The notes: generated from the sequence alone by a model not told the origin. A stretch of 64,000 bases of DNA from Pseudomonadota bacterium (GCA_021832305.1 JAKBLB010000006.1:1-64000), one strand, 5' to 3'. Counted from the first letter of the stretch, positions 1 through 8,599 are shown. Numbers and translations: made by a program.

Positions 1-52
1 CACCGATGGTGCGTGGTGTTCCGTTTATTGACCAAACAAGTGAGGAAAACAA

Positions 53-613
53 ATGGATAAGATGCGCAACATAGCCGTGATCGTCGGCAGCCTGAGGAAG
101 GATTCGATCAACCGTAAAGTTGCCAATGTGCTCATCGAGTTGGCCCCGGCGGGCTTGAAACTCGGCATCGTCGAAATTGGACAATTACCGATTTACAACC
201 AGGACTCTGATGAAGATCCTCCGTCGGAGTGGACGGTATTCCGTGATCGAATCAAGGCAACTGACGGGGTTCTCTTCGTTACGCCCGAGTACAACCGTTC
301 CGTACCTGCTGTGCTGAAGAACGCTTTGGATGTTGGCTCGCGGCCTTATGGAAAAAGTGCATGGAGCGGCAAGCCAACTGCGGTGGTCAGTGCATCGCCC
401 GGGGTGATTGGCGGATTCGGCGCCAATCACCACCTCCGGCAATCGCTTGTTTTTCTCAACGCTCCTGCGATGGCGCAGCCGGAAGCCTATATAGGAGGCG
501 CAGACAAACTGTTCGATGCGGACGGCAAACTTACCAACGACAGCACGCGCAAGTTCCTGCAGGATTTCATGCAGGCTTATGCCGCATGGATCGCGGCAAA
601 CGCGAAATCGTGA
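53..613 (+). CDS. NADPH-dependent FMN reductase family protein
   Basis: Flavodoxin-like NAD(P)H:FMN/quinone reductase of about the usual length (186 aa). The N-terminal phosphate-binding loop GSLRKDSIN (residues 13-21) and the flavin motif PEYNRSVPAVLKNALD near residue 78 are the family signatures seen in ChrR and azoreductase-like enzymes. These reduce FMN, quinones or chromate in the cytoplasm. The ATG at 53 has a GAGG Shine-Dalgarno sequence about 8 bases upstream. It stands alone at the window edge, so its operon context is unknown. The family assignment is firm and the substrate is not predictable. Confidence 0.9.
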   Translation: MDKMRNIAVIVGSLRKDSINRKVANVLIELAPAGLKLGIVEIGQLPIYNQDSDEDPPSEWTVFRDRIKATDGVLFVTPEYNRSVPAVLKNALDVGSRPYGKSAWSGKPTAVVSASPGVIGGFGANHHLRQSLVFLNAPAMAQPEAYIGGADKLFDADGKLTNDSTRKFLQDFMQAYAAWIAANAKS

Positions 614-658
614 CGACGGGGAGAACCTCTTTTGCGGTCAAGGCCGATTTGTTGGCTT

Positions 659-946
659 TCATGAAGCGCTCCGTTTTTTCAAGGTGTTGCGGCGATGTCG
701 ATTGAGTCCGTAGGGAATGATGCCGATCAGGATACCGCTGATTCCGACCGGGTTAGTGGTGAGATCAAAGTTCGGGATGCTGTAAAGATCGATGAAAATT
801 AGGAACAAAGCGCTCAGCAGGGGCCAGAGAAACTGTGGCAGGAACCCTTTGAGGTTGAGGGTGACATCCCATCCCCAGAAGAAAAATAATGCCGTGAGCG
901 CACTGTGGAAAAACTTTGAGCAGTGAATTTCGAAAGGGAAAACCAT
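659..946 (-). CDS. Small putative membrane protein, unknown
   Basis: An open frame of 95 aa directly downstream of, and co-directional with, the CHAD protein gene (25-base gap). The product has two long hydrophobic stretches (about residues 13-30 and 37-60), a shorter one near 73-86, and a basic tail RHRRN..KKR, as in a small inner-membrane protein with a cytoplasmic C-terminus. The frame continues upstream into the CHAD gene, so the start is a guess: I chose the first Met after that gene's stop. I recognise no family. It may be real or chance. Confidence 0.4.
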   Translation of the reverse strand: MVFPFEIHCSKFFHSALTALFFFWGWDVTLNLKGFLPQFLWPLLSALFLIFIDLYSIPNFDLTTNPVGISGILIGIIPYGLNRHRRNTLKKRSAS

Positions 947-971
947 TGCCACGAAATGGGACAGAATTGGT

Positions 972-1919
972 CTAGGGTGCTGGCTTGACAGGTTTAGGGG
1001 TAGGCAGATGCAACCGCTGGAACTTCTCCAGCCTCCTGGGCATTCGCGCCAGCAGTTTGCGACGGCGTGGGTTGTGCCAGTCATTCACCAACGGAACCAT
1101 CTCTCGAAGACGGGTGTTGTCATTGGCGCAATGCATCAGAAGCGGACCGGCATTTGCCAAATCGTTCAATTGTCCCAGATCGTTTTGCAGAGCACTCAAC
1201 TGGCTGAGTACCCTCCGAAAGGGCTTTCCAGTGTGTAACAGTGACTCGAAAAACCCCAGGGCATAGCGTAACTGTTTGATCCCTATGCGTAGACTATGCA
1301 ATGAGGCAGGGTTGTCTGTTCGCGCCACTTTAGCCAACTCGAGAACCTCCTTCCTGAGTCGTTTAAGCCTGTCTGTGACGAAACTGGCGATTGTTTCCTC
1401 TGCAGCCTGCTCTACAAAAGAGGGGTGATGCAACAGTTTGGTAGCCAGGAGCATCAGGCGAACATATGAGGTCGAACGAAAATAGCGCAGGGCAGTCTTT
1501 CTTGTTGCATGCTTGCGTTCGGTTACGGTTTTGACCAAAGTTGCCAATCTCGGCTCATCAGGCAGAGCCTGCACAACAGGCATGGCGATTTCTGCCAGAA
1601 GTACGTCCAGATCGCGCACCTTGCCGAGGTGATCCATCAATTGTCGCAACGGAGGGAGCAGTTCGTTGGAAAAACCCGGCGGAAGGCGCGGTGCAAACAG
1701 ACGTATGGCCGCGCGTAGCCGCCTTGCTGACACTCGCATCTGGTGAATGAATTCCGGATCGTCGCTATTCAACATGCCCTCGAGATTGACTTCCAGATGT
1801 GCGAGGCAGGAAAGGGCTATCTTGCGAAATGAGGCAAGTATCTGACCATCTGCGGCAATGGGGACAGCCAGTGCTTCGACCGGTACATACGTCCTCGCCC
1901 CAGTCTGCACACTTTTCAT
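972..1919 (-). CDS. CHAD domain-containing protein
   Basis: The protein (315 aa) is almost entirely a CHAD domain: an alpha-helical fold with conserved His and basic residues that binds polyphosphate. The two internal halves are visible as HQMRVSARRLRAAIRLF near residue 60 and HSLRIGIKQLRYALGFF near residue 210, each with the paired His/Arg/Lys pattern. The C-terminus is very basic (NPRRRKLLARMPRR). CHAD is often linked to a CYTH triphosphatase or polyphosphate kinase, but neither is adjacent here. The likely role is polyphosphate association; the exact function is not determinable from sequence. Confidence 0.85.
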   Translation of the reverse strand: MKSVQTGARTYVPVEALAVPIAADGQILASFRKIALSCLAHLEVNLEGMLNSDDPEFIHQMRVSARRLRAAIRLFAPRLPPGFSNELLPPLRQLMDHLGKVRDLDVLLAEIAMPVVQALPDEPRLATLVKTVTERKHATRKTALRYFRSTSYVRLMLLATKLLHHPSFVEQAAEETIASFVTDRLKRLRKEVLELAKVARTDNPASLHSLRIGIKQLRYALGFFESLLHTGKPFRRVLSQLSALQNDLGQLNDLANAGPLLMHCANDNTRLREMVPLVNDWHNPRRRKLLARMPRRLEKFQRLHLPTPKPVKPAP

Positions 1920-2135
1920 ATGGGGGCACTCCCCGGGAGATCCGACGCCTATATGTTATTCCTTTATGCCAAAGTAGATGGGTGATTTTTCAGGTCCGAA
2001 CGGCTAACCACTTTTGGCAACGATCTGTGTGGGAATACCATCGATACTCATTTGGTTTCTCTCCTCCCAATACTGCCTAAAGCCTTCGTCCCCCTTTCGG
2101 GATTTACTGCCAGTGCCCTCTCATTCACCGACCGA

Positions 2136-2164
2136 CTGGCCTTGCGACAGACCCATTTTATAGT
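2136..2164 (+). promoter_or_regulatory. Candidate sigma-70 promoter for the small gene at 2198
   Basis: The -10 hexamer TATAGT (2159-2164) is preceded, after a 17-base spacer, by a weak -35 CTGGCC (2136-2141). The transcript would begin near 2171, just past an upstream in-frame ATG at 2168, which favours the ATG at 2198 as the real start. Confidence 0.4.
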
Positions 2165-2197
2165 AGGATGGTGGCTTTACTTCAGCGAGTGATCTGT

Positions 2198-2515
2198 ATG
2201 CCAACTTTCCAGGTTACCAAGCAGGAATTCCACACGGTGGTCAAGACCTACATAGAGGAATTCGACACATCAGATCAGGATAAATGGGATCATTTCAGGA
2301 AACTCATTTCCGTTTACGCCAAAGATAAACTTGCTGATTTTCCGTTGGTAGCGCCTGAAGATCCCCATGTGTGGTTTACCCTTCTACAGTTGATGAGACA
2401 AACCGAATATGAGGTGGAAGTGAAAGATGATTGGGTCTCTGTGCGCAATGGCGAATTCAGGACCATTCATTATCTTGAAGATGCCTATGGGGAAGTCATC
2501 GAGTCGACAGAGTAA
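2198..2515 (+). CDS. Conserved-looking small hypothetical protein
   Basis: An acidic soluble protein of 105 aa with no signal peptide or membrane segment. It is rich in Asp, Glu and aromatic residues (EEFDTSDQDKWDHFRKLI; PHVWFTLLQLM) and looks like a compact globular domain. I do not recognise the family. An in-frame ATG at 2168 would add ten residues but lies before the likely transcription start. The 3' end overlaps the convergent sensor kinase gene by 20 bases. Codon use and even composition support a real gene; function is unknown. Confidence 0.6.
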   Translation: MPTFQVTKQEFHTVVKTYIEEFDTSDQDKWDHFRKLISVYAKDKLADFPLVAPEDPHVWFTLLQLMRQTEYEVEVKDDWVSVRNGEFRTIHYLEDAYGEVIESTE

Positions 2516-4439
2516 GGGGCCATTCCAGTCGGATCAAGGTGCCGTGCTTGCCTGATTGAAGGGTCAGGATCAAGCCCAATTCCGTAGCGCGTCGCCTCAG
2601 ATTGGTCAGACCCCGTCCGGTCTTCAGGGATCGATGGTCAAAACCGATTCCATCATCCCTGATTTCCAGGAAGGAAGCCGTGAGGATGAAATTTACATGA
2701 CGCGCTTGGCTGTGTTTGGCCACGTTGTTGAATATTTCCTGGATCATGCGGACCAGTTGTAGGTGGCGAGAGGGGCTGGGATGAGGCAGTTGAGGGGGGG
2801 AAACGACTTGCCAGTGGAGGGTGATGTTACAGGCATTCATGGCAAGATCGAGGCGTTCACGCACGCTGGCGATCAAGAGGGACAAATCCCCACTTTTATC
2901 GTCGATGGAGTCGATCATGAGGCGCAAATCATCCAGGGCGGTATGCAGGGTTTTTTGCAATGCGCGGGTGGTTAGAGGCATCCGGTCGACGAGTGCCAGT
3001 GCGCTGATCAGATATCCTCCCAATCCATCATGCAAGTCGCGCAGAATGCGTTCCCGTTCGTCCAGCAGCGCAGTATGGGTGAGCAGGGCGTGATGTTCCT
3101 CATAACTGGAGGCCAAGGCCCGGGATTTTTCCTCGATCTGGCGATTTAGATTAGAATTCAGCAGGATATACTGGTTGAGCGTGCGATCAAAACGCAGAAT
3201 CACCAGAAAAGTGATGGCCAGTCCCACGGAGGAAGCGGCCCAATACGCATAGTAATCGGGAAGGTGTCTGTGGGGAAGAATCATCTGATCCAGGTCATGA
3301 ACGCCTATCCCGGCCAGTATCGACAGTACGAGAAGCAGGAGAAGAGATTCAACCTTGTTCCCTGTTTTTCGGTGTCGGATGACCAGATAAAACAGATAGG
3401 GGGAGATGAGCACATAACTGGCTCCCATGTATCCGAAAAATTTCAGATAGTGCGATGGGCCGGCCCAGGCGATCAGGAAAGGCATAATCAGGGTATACGC
3501 ACCGGCCCAACGTTCCAAAACGGGGTTTTTGACCCGAACGAAGCGGAGGATGACCAGTAGGATGATATAAGAAAACCCCATGGTGAGGGTATAGATGAAC
3601 CATAACCAGAGGCTGTGCTGTACGGGAACTTCCGTCAGGAAAAATGAGGAGGTATAGATGCCACTGCATAAACTTCCCAGGGAGAGCATGAGATAAAGCG
3701 ACTCCGAGCGATGCCGTCTCCAGAGAAGAAATAAACCCAGCGCCAGGGAGACGTTCAGCACGCAGATCGTGATGGGGGTCGTGACTTCAATCAGATGGCG
3801 ACGTTCATGGCGCGAGGCAAGTTCGGTGAAGGGGCCGAATTGCACGCTTTCCAGGCCGGACGATTCATTGGGGTAGCCCAGTATGGCAACGGAGATGATG
3901 TTGTTTCCCGGGTGTAAAAGACTGCCGGGGACGGGAAAAAGCAGGGGGCGGAAACTGTTGAGAGAAATCGGCTCGGTCAGGCGCCCACCGCAACCCACCA
4001 GAATTCCGTTGGCAAAAACTTGAGCATTGGCACTCAGTCGGGGTAAATAGATTCCCCAAAGATCGTGACTCGGGCGATCGAGATAAAAGGTAAATCGATA
4101 CCATCCGGTTCCGCCTTGGTCGGGGTGGCTCGAATTCCAATTGTCGGGGAGCGTGACCGGGTTCCAATGCGCCGGATCTTCGGTGGGCAGAGAACTTTCC
4201 GGAGAAAAGATGAAGTAGCCTTGCGTCAACGTGGATACGGCAGCCTGAGCCGGAAAGTCGAACGGAAGGAAGCAGAGAAGGATCAGTAGGCGGAGGAGAT
4301 GCCTGAGGGGAAGACGGTCGCGCCACGGTTTATGAATGATTGCCGTGCGCAGGAAAAGGGGAGAGCAGGGTAGGATCACGCCACAGTGACTTCTTGGAAA
4401 GTAGGGGCTGAAAGGGACGGCTTCGTTGTTTTTTCCCAA
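2496..4439 (-). CDS. 7TM sensor histidine kinase (7TMR-DISM type, HisKA_3)
   Basis: Membrane sensor kinase of 647 aa. An N-terminal hydrophobic signal (about 47-66) is followed by a periplasmic beta-rich domain (about 67-205) of the 7TMR-DISM extracellular type. Then come about seven transmembrane helices (about 210-420), a short coiled coil, a HisKA_3 dimerisation domain with phospho-acceptor His in DERERILRDLHDGLGGYL, and a HATPase_c domain (NNVAKHS N-box, DDGIGFD, GRGLTNLRRRA). Kinases of this NarX/DesK subclass normally pair with a LuxR-type regulator; none is adjacent, so it is an orphan in this window. The true start could be slightly downstream, because the first ~40 residues are not signal-like. 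Confidence 0.85.
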   Translation of the reverse strand: MGKNNEAVPFSPYFPRSHCGVILPCSPLFLRTAIIHKPWRDRLPLRHLLRLLILLCFLPFDFPAQAAVSTLTQGYFIFSPESSLPTEDPAHWNPVTLPDNWNSSHPDQGGTGWYRFTFYLDRPSHDLWGIYLPRLSANAQVFANGILVGCGGRLTEPISLNSFRPLLFPVPGSLLHPGNNIISVAILGYPNESSGLESVQFGPFTELASRHERRHLIEVTTPITICVLNVSLALGLFLLWRRHRSESLYLMLSLGSLCSGIYTSSFFLTEVPVQHSLWLWFIYTLTMGFSYIILLVILRFVRVKNPVLERWAGAYTLIMPFLIAWAGPSHYLKFFGYMGASYVLISPYLFYLVIRHRKTGNKVESLLLLLVLSILAGIGVHDLDQMILPHRHLPDYYAYWAASSVGLAITFLVILRFDRTLNQYILLNSNLNRQIEEKSRALASSYEEHHALLTHTALLDERERILRDLHDGLGGYLISALALVDRMPLTTRALQKTLHTALDDLRLMIDSIDDKSGDLSLLIASVRERLDLAMNACNITLHWQVVSPPQLPHPSPSRHLQLVRMIQEIFNNVAKHSQARHVNFILTASFLEIRDDGIGFDHRSLKTGRGLTNLRRRATELGLILTLQSGKHGTLIRLEWPLTLSTR

Positions 4440-4455
4440 GCACAGGATGAAACGA

Positions 4456-4496
4456 TGGCGCTGATGAGAGGAATCAGCACCTCTGACCCACTGGTT
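4456..4496 (-). pseudogene. Degenerate 3' half of a tRNA-Thr-like gene (possible att site)
   Basis: On the minus strand this stretch reads as the end of an anticodon arm, a variable region, a T-arm stem AGAGG/CCTCT, the acceptor strand CATCAGC and a GCCA end. It aligns to the last 41 positions of the intact tRNA-Thr at 11572-11647 with about 36 matching columns and a one-base insertion in the T-loop. Similarity stops at the anticodon loop and no 5' half is present. It sits 16 bases upstream of the sensor kinase start, in the same orientation as the intact tRNA. This fits an old integration repeat, or simply a decayed tRNA gene. Confidence 0.65.
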
Positions 4497-4562
4497 GAAA
4501 ATTATAGATGAAATTGTTGCGGTTCAGGTGATTAATTTGAATCTGAGATACGACGATCGCCA

Positions 4563-5534
4563 TCAGGGCTGATGACCGACCAGCACCTGAATCTGGGGAT
4601 GCCGTGCAACCAGGGCCTTGAGTTGAAGCAAACTGATTCGATTTCGTACTCTGTCGCTGCTGAAACTGCCCGGTTCAACACTGTGCTCCCAGCCCCAGCG
4701 TGTGTGGCTCGTATCGCCGGTCAGGAGCACGGGGCCATGAGTAGTCCGTATCAGGTATGCCACGCTGCCGCGCGTATGTCCGGGCACGCTGAGGGCAAAT
4801 ACCGATCCATCACTGAAGATGTCGACTGCCGCTAATTCCTGCGCCGGATCGTTTGCTGCGCCAGCGAAGTTCCAGGTCTTCAAGGCGGGGCGACCCTCCA
4901 ATGCGCGATCGGTCACTGCCCGAGTGAAGAAATGGGTCCAATGCCTCTCTTTCGTCTCTCCAGGGCCAACATATATTGGTGTGTCGAGAGGTATTTCCGA
5001 GAGCCCGCCAATGTGATCCGGATGCATATGCGTCAGAAACACGCCCCGCAGTGGCTCATTCTCCGTTTTCAGAACATTGGCCGGCCCAAGATGGAAACTG
5101 AGTCGATCCAGATGCATCTCATGCCGCATGACCAGGCCGGCCCCCAAACTGCCCGGATCGTGGGCCATTTGAGCCGAGAACCCCGTATCGATCAGGAACA
5201 GACCCCGAGTTGGATGGCGCAGCGCGTACAAGTAGACCTGGATGGGTTCCTCGCGCGCGCTCAGACCCGCAGACTTGGCTTCAGGGTTATCGAGATTGAC
5301 CAAGCCCGATAGGTCGGCAATCCAATCCGCGCTGTTGAAGGTCTGTAGTTCGACGGGACCCGCTTGGTCCGCATGATCCAGGATCCGCTCCATTGCCGCC
5401 ATTGAGATAGGGCGCCCGAGAGTGCCCGCTTCCTCGGAATGGGAAGTGGCAGTGCAGGCCTGGAGGGCCAGCAGGAGCCCCACCAACGCGCCAAGAAGCA
5501 GAAATTTGATTCCCATGGAGTGTTTTCGATGCAT
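4563..5534 (-). CDS. Metallo-beta-lactamase-fold hydrolase, putative lipoprotein
   Basis: The 323-aa product starts with a lipoprotein signal (FLLLGALVGLLLALQAC, lipobox LQAC). It then shows the metallo-beta-lactamase zinc motif HMHPDHIGG near residue 170, further ligands in VPGHTRGS and TGDTSH, and a final GH near the C-terminus. The layout resembles AHL-lactonase/glyoxalase II-like hydrolases anchored in the envelope. The substrate is unknown. It is divergent from a LysR regulator gene, a common regulator-target arrangement. The start could also be the Met six codons downstream, which leaves a tighter signal peptide. Confidence 0.8.
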   Translation of the reverse strand: MHRKHSMGIKFLLLGALVGLLLALQACTATSHSEEAGTLGRPISMAAMERILDHADQAGPVELQTFNSADWIADLSGLVNLDNPEAKSAGLSAREEPIQVYLYALRHPTRGLFLIDTGFSAQMAHDPGSLGAGLVMRHEMHLDRLSFHLGPANVLKTENEPLRGVFLTHMHPDHIGGLSEIPLDTPIYVGPGETKERHWTHFFTRAVTDRALEGRPALKTWNFAGAANDPAQELAAVDIFSDGSVFALSVPGHTRGSVAYLIRTTHGPVLLTGDTSHTRWGWEHSVEPGSFSSDRVRNRISLLQLKALVARHPQIQVLVGHQP

Positions 5535-5587
5535 GACCGGTAAGTAAATGATAGGGATTCGGAGGACTGATGGGTATACTAGCGCAT

Positions 5588-5600
5588 CATTTTAAAAATG
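5588..5600. promoter_or_regulatory. Candidate LysR-type operator between divergent genes
   Basis: CATTTTAAAAATG is a perfect 13-base inverted repeat in the intergenic space between the lipoprotein hydrolase gene and the LysR gene. A TATACT hexamer lies just before it (5575-5580). LysR regulators commonly bind dyads of this kind between themselves and a divergent target; binding here is inference. Confidence 0.35.
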
Positions 5601-5663
5601 GCGATTGGTTGTTTATTGATGTCACCATCCATTTGCGGATGGGCCAAGATGGCGGTGCGTTCA

Positions 5664-6575
5664 ATGAAGTCGATGTTGCGTTGGGACGATCTGCAGTTGT
5701 TTCTAATGGTCGCGACGGAAGGTAGCCTGAGCGCCGCCGCGCGGCGTTTGCGGCTGGGCCAACCAACAATGAGTCGCCGCATGCATGAACTGGAGTTGCA
5801 GGTCGGCGAACCGCTGTTCAACCGGCTCTCACAGGGCAGCCCGCTGACGCTCGCTGGTCAGCGCCTGCTGCCCGCTGCTCAGCGAATGGCGGAATGGGCG
5901 GCAGAGGCACAAGCCAACCTAAGTCCCGGGAGTCTCAAGCGAACTCAGGGCACAGTACGAATCGCTGCGCCGCCAGGCGTTGCCGCTGAAATGCTGCTGC
6001 CACTCGTGGCGCGACTGCGCGTCAGCCATGCCGACCTGCATATTCAACTTCTCGCCAGCGTTGAGATTCTGAATCTTGCTCGTGGCGAGGCGGATTTGGC
6101 GCTTCGCACACACCGCCCATCTGACCCTGACCTGGAAATTCTCGATCAGGTCGACGGTTCATTGAGCGCATACGCAGCACCGTCGTACATCGCGCGATTG
6201 CCAGCCAATCCTCGCCTCGATCAAATCGATTGGATCGCCTGGGCACCCGCCTATGAGCACCTGCAACTGAACAGAGACCTTCAGGCTCATATTCCGGATT
6301 TTAAGCCAGCCTTCACTGCGGACGACTTCCTGATCCTGATCGCAGCATGCCGGGCTGGCGTGGGCGCGCTCCTTCTGGCGCGGGGCATGATGCGTCGCAC
6401 CTTGCCGCAAGAACTGGTTGAGATACCTCTTGGGTCGGCTTTCAATCTTCAGGCTGAACTATTCTTGGTGGCCCACAAACGCCATCGGCAGTTGGGTAAA
6501 CTCCATCCAGTCATCGCTGCCATCCATGAGGAATTCGAGGATGTTCGGCGCAGCGCCAAGCACGACCTCCTGTGA
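5664..6575 (+). CDS. LysR-family transcriptional regulator
   Basis: The product (303 aa) has an N-terminal winged helix-turn-helix (WDDLQLFLMVATEGSLSAAARRLRLGQPTMSRRM, in pieces) and a periplasmic-binding-protein-like effector domain with the usual IRIAAPPG start near residue 90. Two in-frame ATGs, at 5664 and 5673, fit the family start (M-x-x-M-x-R-W-D-D-L); neither has a strong ribosome site. It is divergent from the hydrolase gene at 4563-5534, the most likely target. The coinducer is unknown. Confidence 0.85.
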   Translation: MKSMLRWDDLQLFLMVATEGSLSAAARRLRLGQPTMSRRMHELELQVGEPLFNRLSQGSPLTLAGQRLLPAAQRMAEWAAEAQANLSPGSLKRTQGTVRIAAPPGVAAEMLLPLVARLRVSHADLHIQLLASVEILNLARGEADLALRTHRPSDPDLEILDQVDGSLSAYAAPSYIARLPANPRLDQIDWIAWAPAYEHLQLNRDLQAHIPDFKPAFTADDFLILIAACRAGVGALLLARGMMRRTLPQELVEIPLGSAFNLQAELFLVAHKRHRQLGKLHPVIAAIHEEFEDVRRSAKHDLL

Positions 6576-6641
6576 GGCTTTTGATTATTCCCGCTGGCCA
6601 AATTCCACACTCATTCACATTCATGTAGAGTCTGGGAAGGC

Positions 6642-6797
6642 CTGTTCGAGATGCGCGAACACTTCGGGCTTGGCTGGCGCATGTACTGCGTCCAGCGTGG
6701 CGAGATGCTGATCGTGATGCTCGCTGGCGGCGACAAGTCCACTCAGCAGGCCGACATTCGTCGAGCGATTGCGCTGGCGAAGTTTTTGGAGGATTGA
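6642..6797 (+). pseudogene. 5'-truncated RelE/HigB-type addiction module toxin
   Basis: The frame encodes only the C-terminal half of an addiction module killer protein: FEMREHFGLGWRMYCVQRG, MLIVMLAGGDKSTQQADI and IALAKFLED. Intact family members carry about 45 more N-terminal residues, and upstream in this frame there is no recognisable toxin sequence and no suitable start. A Met at 6651 could give a 48-aa peptide, but it would lack half of the fold. The stop lies two bases before the antitoxin ATG, the usual toxin-antitoxin order. The toxin is probably dead. Confidence 0.7.
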
Positions 6798-6799
6798 CC

Positions 6800-7111
6800 A
6801 TGACCAAGAGGATCAAGGTTTCTGAACTTGCCGAGTTCGATGCATCTGAGTACCTGAACGGCGACGAAGATGTGGCGTCATACCTGACGGCCGTTCTTGA
6901 AGAGAACGACCCCGCGCTGCTGGCCGCTGCCCTCGGCGACATTGCCCGCGCACGTGGGATGTCGCAGGTTGCGAAGGATTCCGGCATTGCACGCGAAGCG
7001 CTGTACAAAGCCCTTCGGCCCGGCAGTGAGCCGCGCTTCGAGACGATCAGCCGCGTTTGCGCGGCCTTGGGCGTGCGCCTGATCGCGCAACCGATGCACC
7101 CGGCGCACTGA
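6800..7111 (+). CDS. Addiction module antidote protein (HigA-like, helix-turn-helix)
   Basis: Antitoxin of 103 aa with the family features: an N-terminal linker (FDASEYLNGDEDVASYLTA) and a C-terminal helix-turn-helix (IARARGMSQVAKDSGIAREALYKALRPG...PRFETISRVCAALG). It neutralises the RelE-like toxin and normally represses its own operon. The ATG at 6800 follows a strong GGAGGA (6788-6793). The toxin gene immediately upstream is truncated, so this antitoxin is an orphan. Confidence 0.88.
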   Translation: MTKRIKVSELAEFDASEYLNGDEDVASYLTAVLEENDPALLAAALGDIARARGMSQVAKDSGIAREALYKALRPGSEPRFETISRVCAALGVRLIAQPMHPAH

Positions 7112-7147
7112 CACCGATCTATTGCGGTCAAGTCATCTGGCCGGTGT

Positions 7148-7507
7148 TCAGTGTGTTGCCGATCTGGAAAAAAGATAGAGCACTATCACGCCAGAGACAA
7201 TGAGCGCGATACCGATGAGTGATGCCACATCAAGAGGCTGACGGTAAATTATCCAACCGACCAGTATAATCAAGGCAACACCGACACCAGACCAGATAGC
7301 GTAGGCAACACCAAGCTGGATAGTACGTAGCGCGAGCGAAAGAAAGTAGAACGCTGACGCATATCCGGCCACCACAAGGAGCGATGCTTCCCAGCGGGTA
7401 AAGCCATTTGCTGCCTTGAGTGCAGAAGTTGCAACAACCTCGGATACGATTGCTATTGCCAGATACAACCATTGTATATTTCTTGTTAACCCATTCAAGT
7501 CAGGCAT
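7148..7507 (-). CDS. Small multidrug resistance (SMR/EmrE-type) transporter
   Basis: Four-helix membrane protein of 119 aa. The essential membrane-embedded Glu is E23 in IVSEVVATSALKAANGFTR. The AYAIWSGVGVALI helix and the SRSxxH C-terminus closely match EmrE. It exports cationic drugs or quaternary ammonium compounds in exchange for protons, working as a dual-topology dimer in the inner membrane. It lies 9 bases downstream of hisC in the same direction and is probably co-transcribed with it. The extended N-terminus (about nine residues) is slightly longer than EmrE. Confidence 0.9.
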   Translation of the reverse strand: MPDLNGLTRNIQWLYLAIAIVSEVVATSALKAANGFTRWEASLLVVAGYASAFYFLSLALRTIQLGVAYAIWSGVGVALIILVGWIIYRQPLDVASLIGIALIVSGVIVLYLFSRSATH

Positions 7508-7516
7508 TCTGGCACG

Positions 7517-8599
7517 TCAGCAAGTAACATCTGACGTATCAGACACAATGATTTCCCGAAGTGCATGCACAAGCATTTCGCATTGCTCCGCCGTCCCTAT
7601 CGAGATTCTCAGGAAATTGGAAACTCTGGGTTTTGGGAAGTGTCGGACCAGAATGTTGCGTTGCCGCAATTGATGTTGTATCTCCTGAGCAGGTTGCAAC
7701 TTGTGTATCACGAAAAGAAAATTTGCCTTGGATGGCAGCACGCTGAAGCCCATGTCCATAAGCTGTATCGTGAGCCATTCCCGACTGTCTACGACTTGCT
7801 GACGTGTCGTTTCGAAATAGGAGAGGTCACAGATTGCGGCTTCAGCCCCTGCGAGGGCAAGCCGATCTAATGGATAAGAGTTGAAACAGTCCTTCACGAT
7901 ATTCAATGCGTCTATAAGATCAGTATTTCCGATAGCAAATCCAACCCGGAGCCCGGCAAGCGCTCGTGACTTTGAAACGGTTTGAATCACTAATAAATTT
8001 GGAAAGTCATTCACCAGGGAGACGGCGCTCTCCGCCCCAAAGTCCACGTAGGCCTCATCGATAACCACTACGGATGTCGGGCATTTCTCCAGTAGGATCC
8101 GGAGTTGCGAGCGACTCAGTGCGATTCCTGTCGGAGCGTTTGGATTAGCCAATACAATACCGCCATTCGGGCGAATATAATCCATTATATGGACCTGAAA
8201 TTCGTTATCCAGTGGGATGGTCTCGAATTCAATCCCATAAAGAGCGCAGTAGACTGGGTAAAAACCATAGGTGACGTCAGGGAAAAGAATGGGCCGCTCG
8301 TGCTTCAACAGCGCGTGAAACGCATGCGCCAAAACCTCGTCCGAGCCATTTCCAAGGAAAATATTGGCTTGGCGCAGGCCATACATTTCGGCTATCGCCT
8401 GTTTTAGCGCACAGCCTTCGGGATCTGGATAGAGGCGCAAGTCCGCATTAATCATGCGCTGTAGGGCGCTCAAGACAGCTGGCGACGGAGGGTAGGGATT
8501 TTCATTCGTGTTCAGCTTGATCAAGCCGGCAATCGATGGTTGCTCGCCCGGTGTGTAAGGCTCGAGACTGCGAATACAGTCGCTCCATAACTCGTTCAT
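7517..8599 (-). CDS. hisC: Histidinol-phosphate aminotransferase family protein
   Basis: PLP-dependent fold-type I aminotransferase of 360 aa. It shows LNTNENPYPPSP near residue 29, the nucleotide-like loop GNGSDE, the NPNAPTG motif near 152, the DEAYVDF motif near 181, and the Schiff-base lysine K210 in SKSRALAGLRVG. It would convert imidazole-acetol phosphate and glutamate to histidinol phosphate. No other his genes are nearby. Its base composition looks lower in GC than the core genes, and it pairs with an SMR transporter, so it may be an acquired paralogue with another amine substrate. Confidence 0.85.
   Translation of the reverse strand: MNELWSDCIRSLEPYTPGEQPSIAGLIKLNTNENPYPPSPAVLSALQRMINADLRLYPDPEGCALKQAIAEMYGLRQANIFLGNGSDEVLAHAFHALLKHERPILFPDVTYGFYPVYCALYGIEFETIPLDNEFQVHIMDYIRPNGGIVLANPNAPTGIALSRSQLRILLEKCPTSVVVIDEAYVDFGAESAVSLVNDFPNLLVIQTVSKSRALAGLRVGFAIGNTDLIDALNIVKDCFNSYPLDRLALAGAEAAICDLSYFETTRQQVVDSREWLTIQLMDMGFSVLPSKANFLFVIHKLQPAQEIQHQLRQRNILVRHFPKPRVSNFLRISIGTAEQCEMLVHALREIIVSDTSDVTC

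Noticed and set aside
2168-2197. Upstream ATG for the small gene at 2198
   Set aside because: A TATAGT -10 element at 2159-2164 places the transcript start near 2171, after this ATG.
7507-7525. TGGCACG near the SMR start as a sigma-54 site
   Set aside because: The -12 TTGC element is absent at the required spacing.
7517-8599. HisC as part of a histidine operon
   Set aside because: No other his gene is adjacent; the neighbours are an SMR transporter and an EthD gene.
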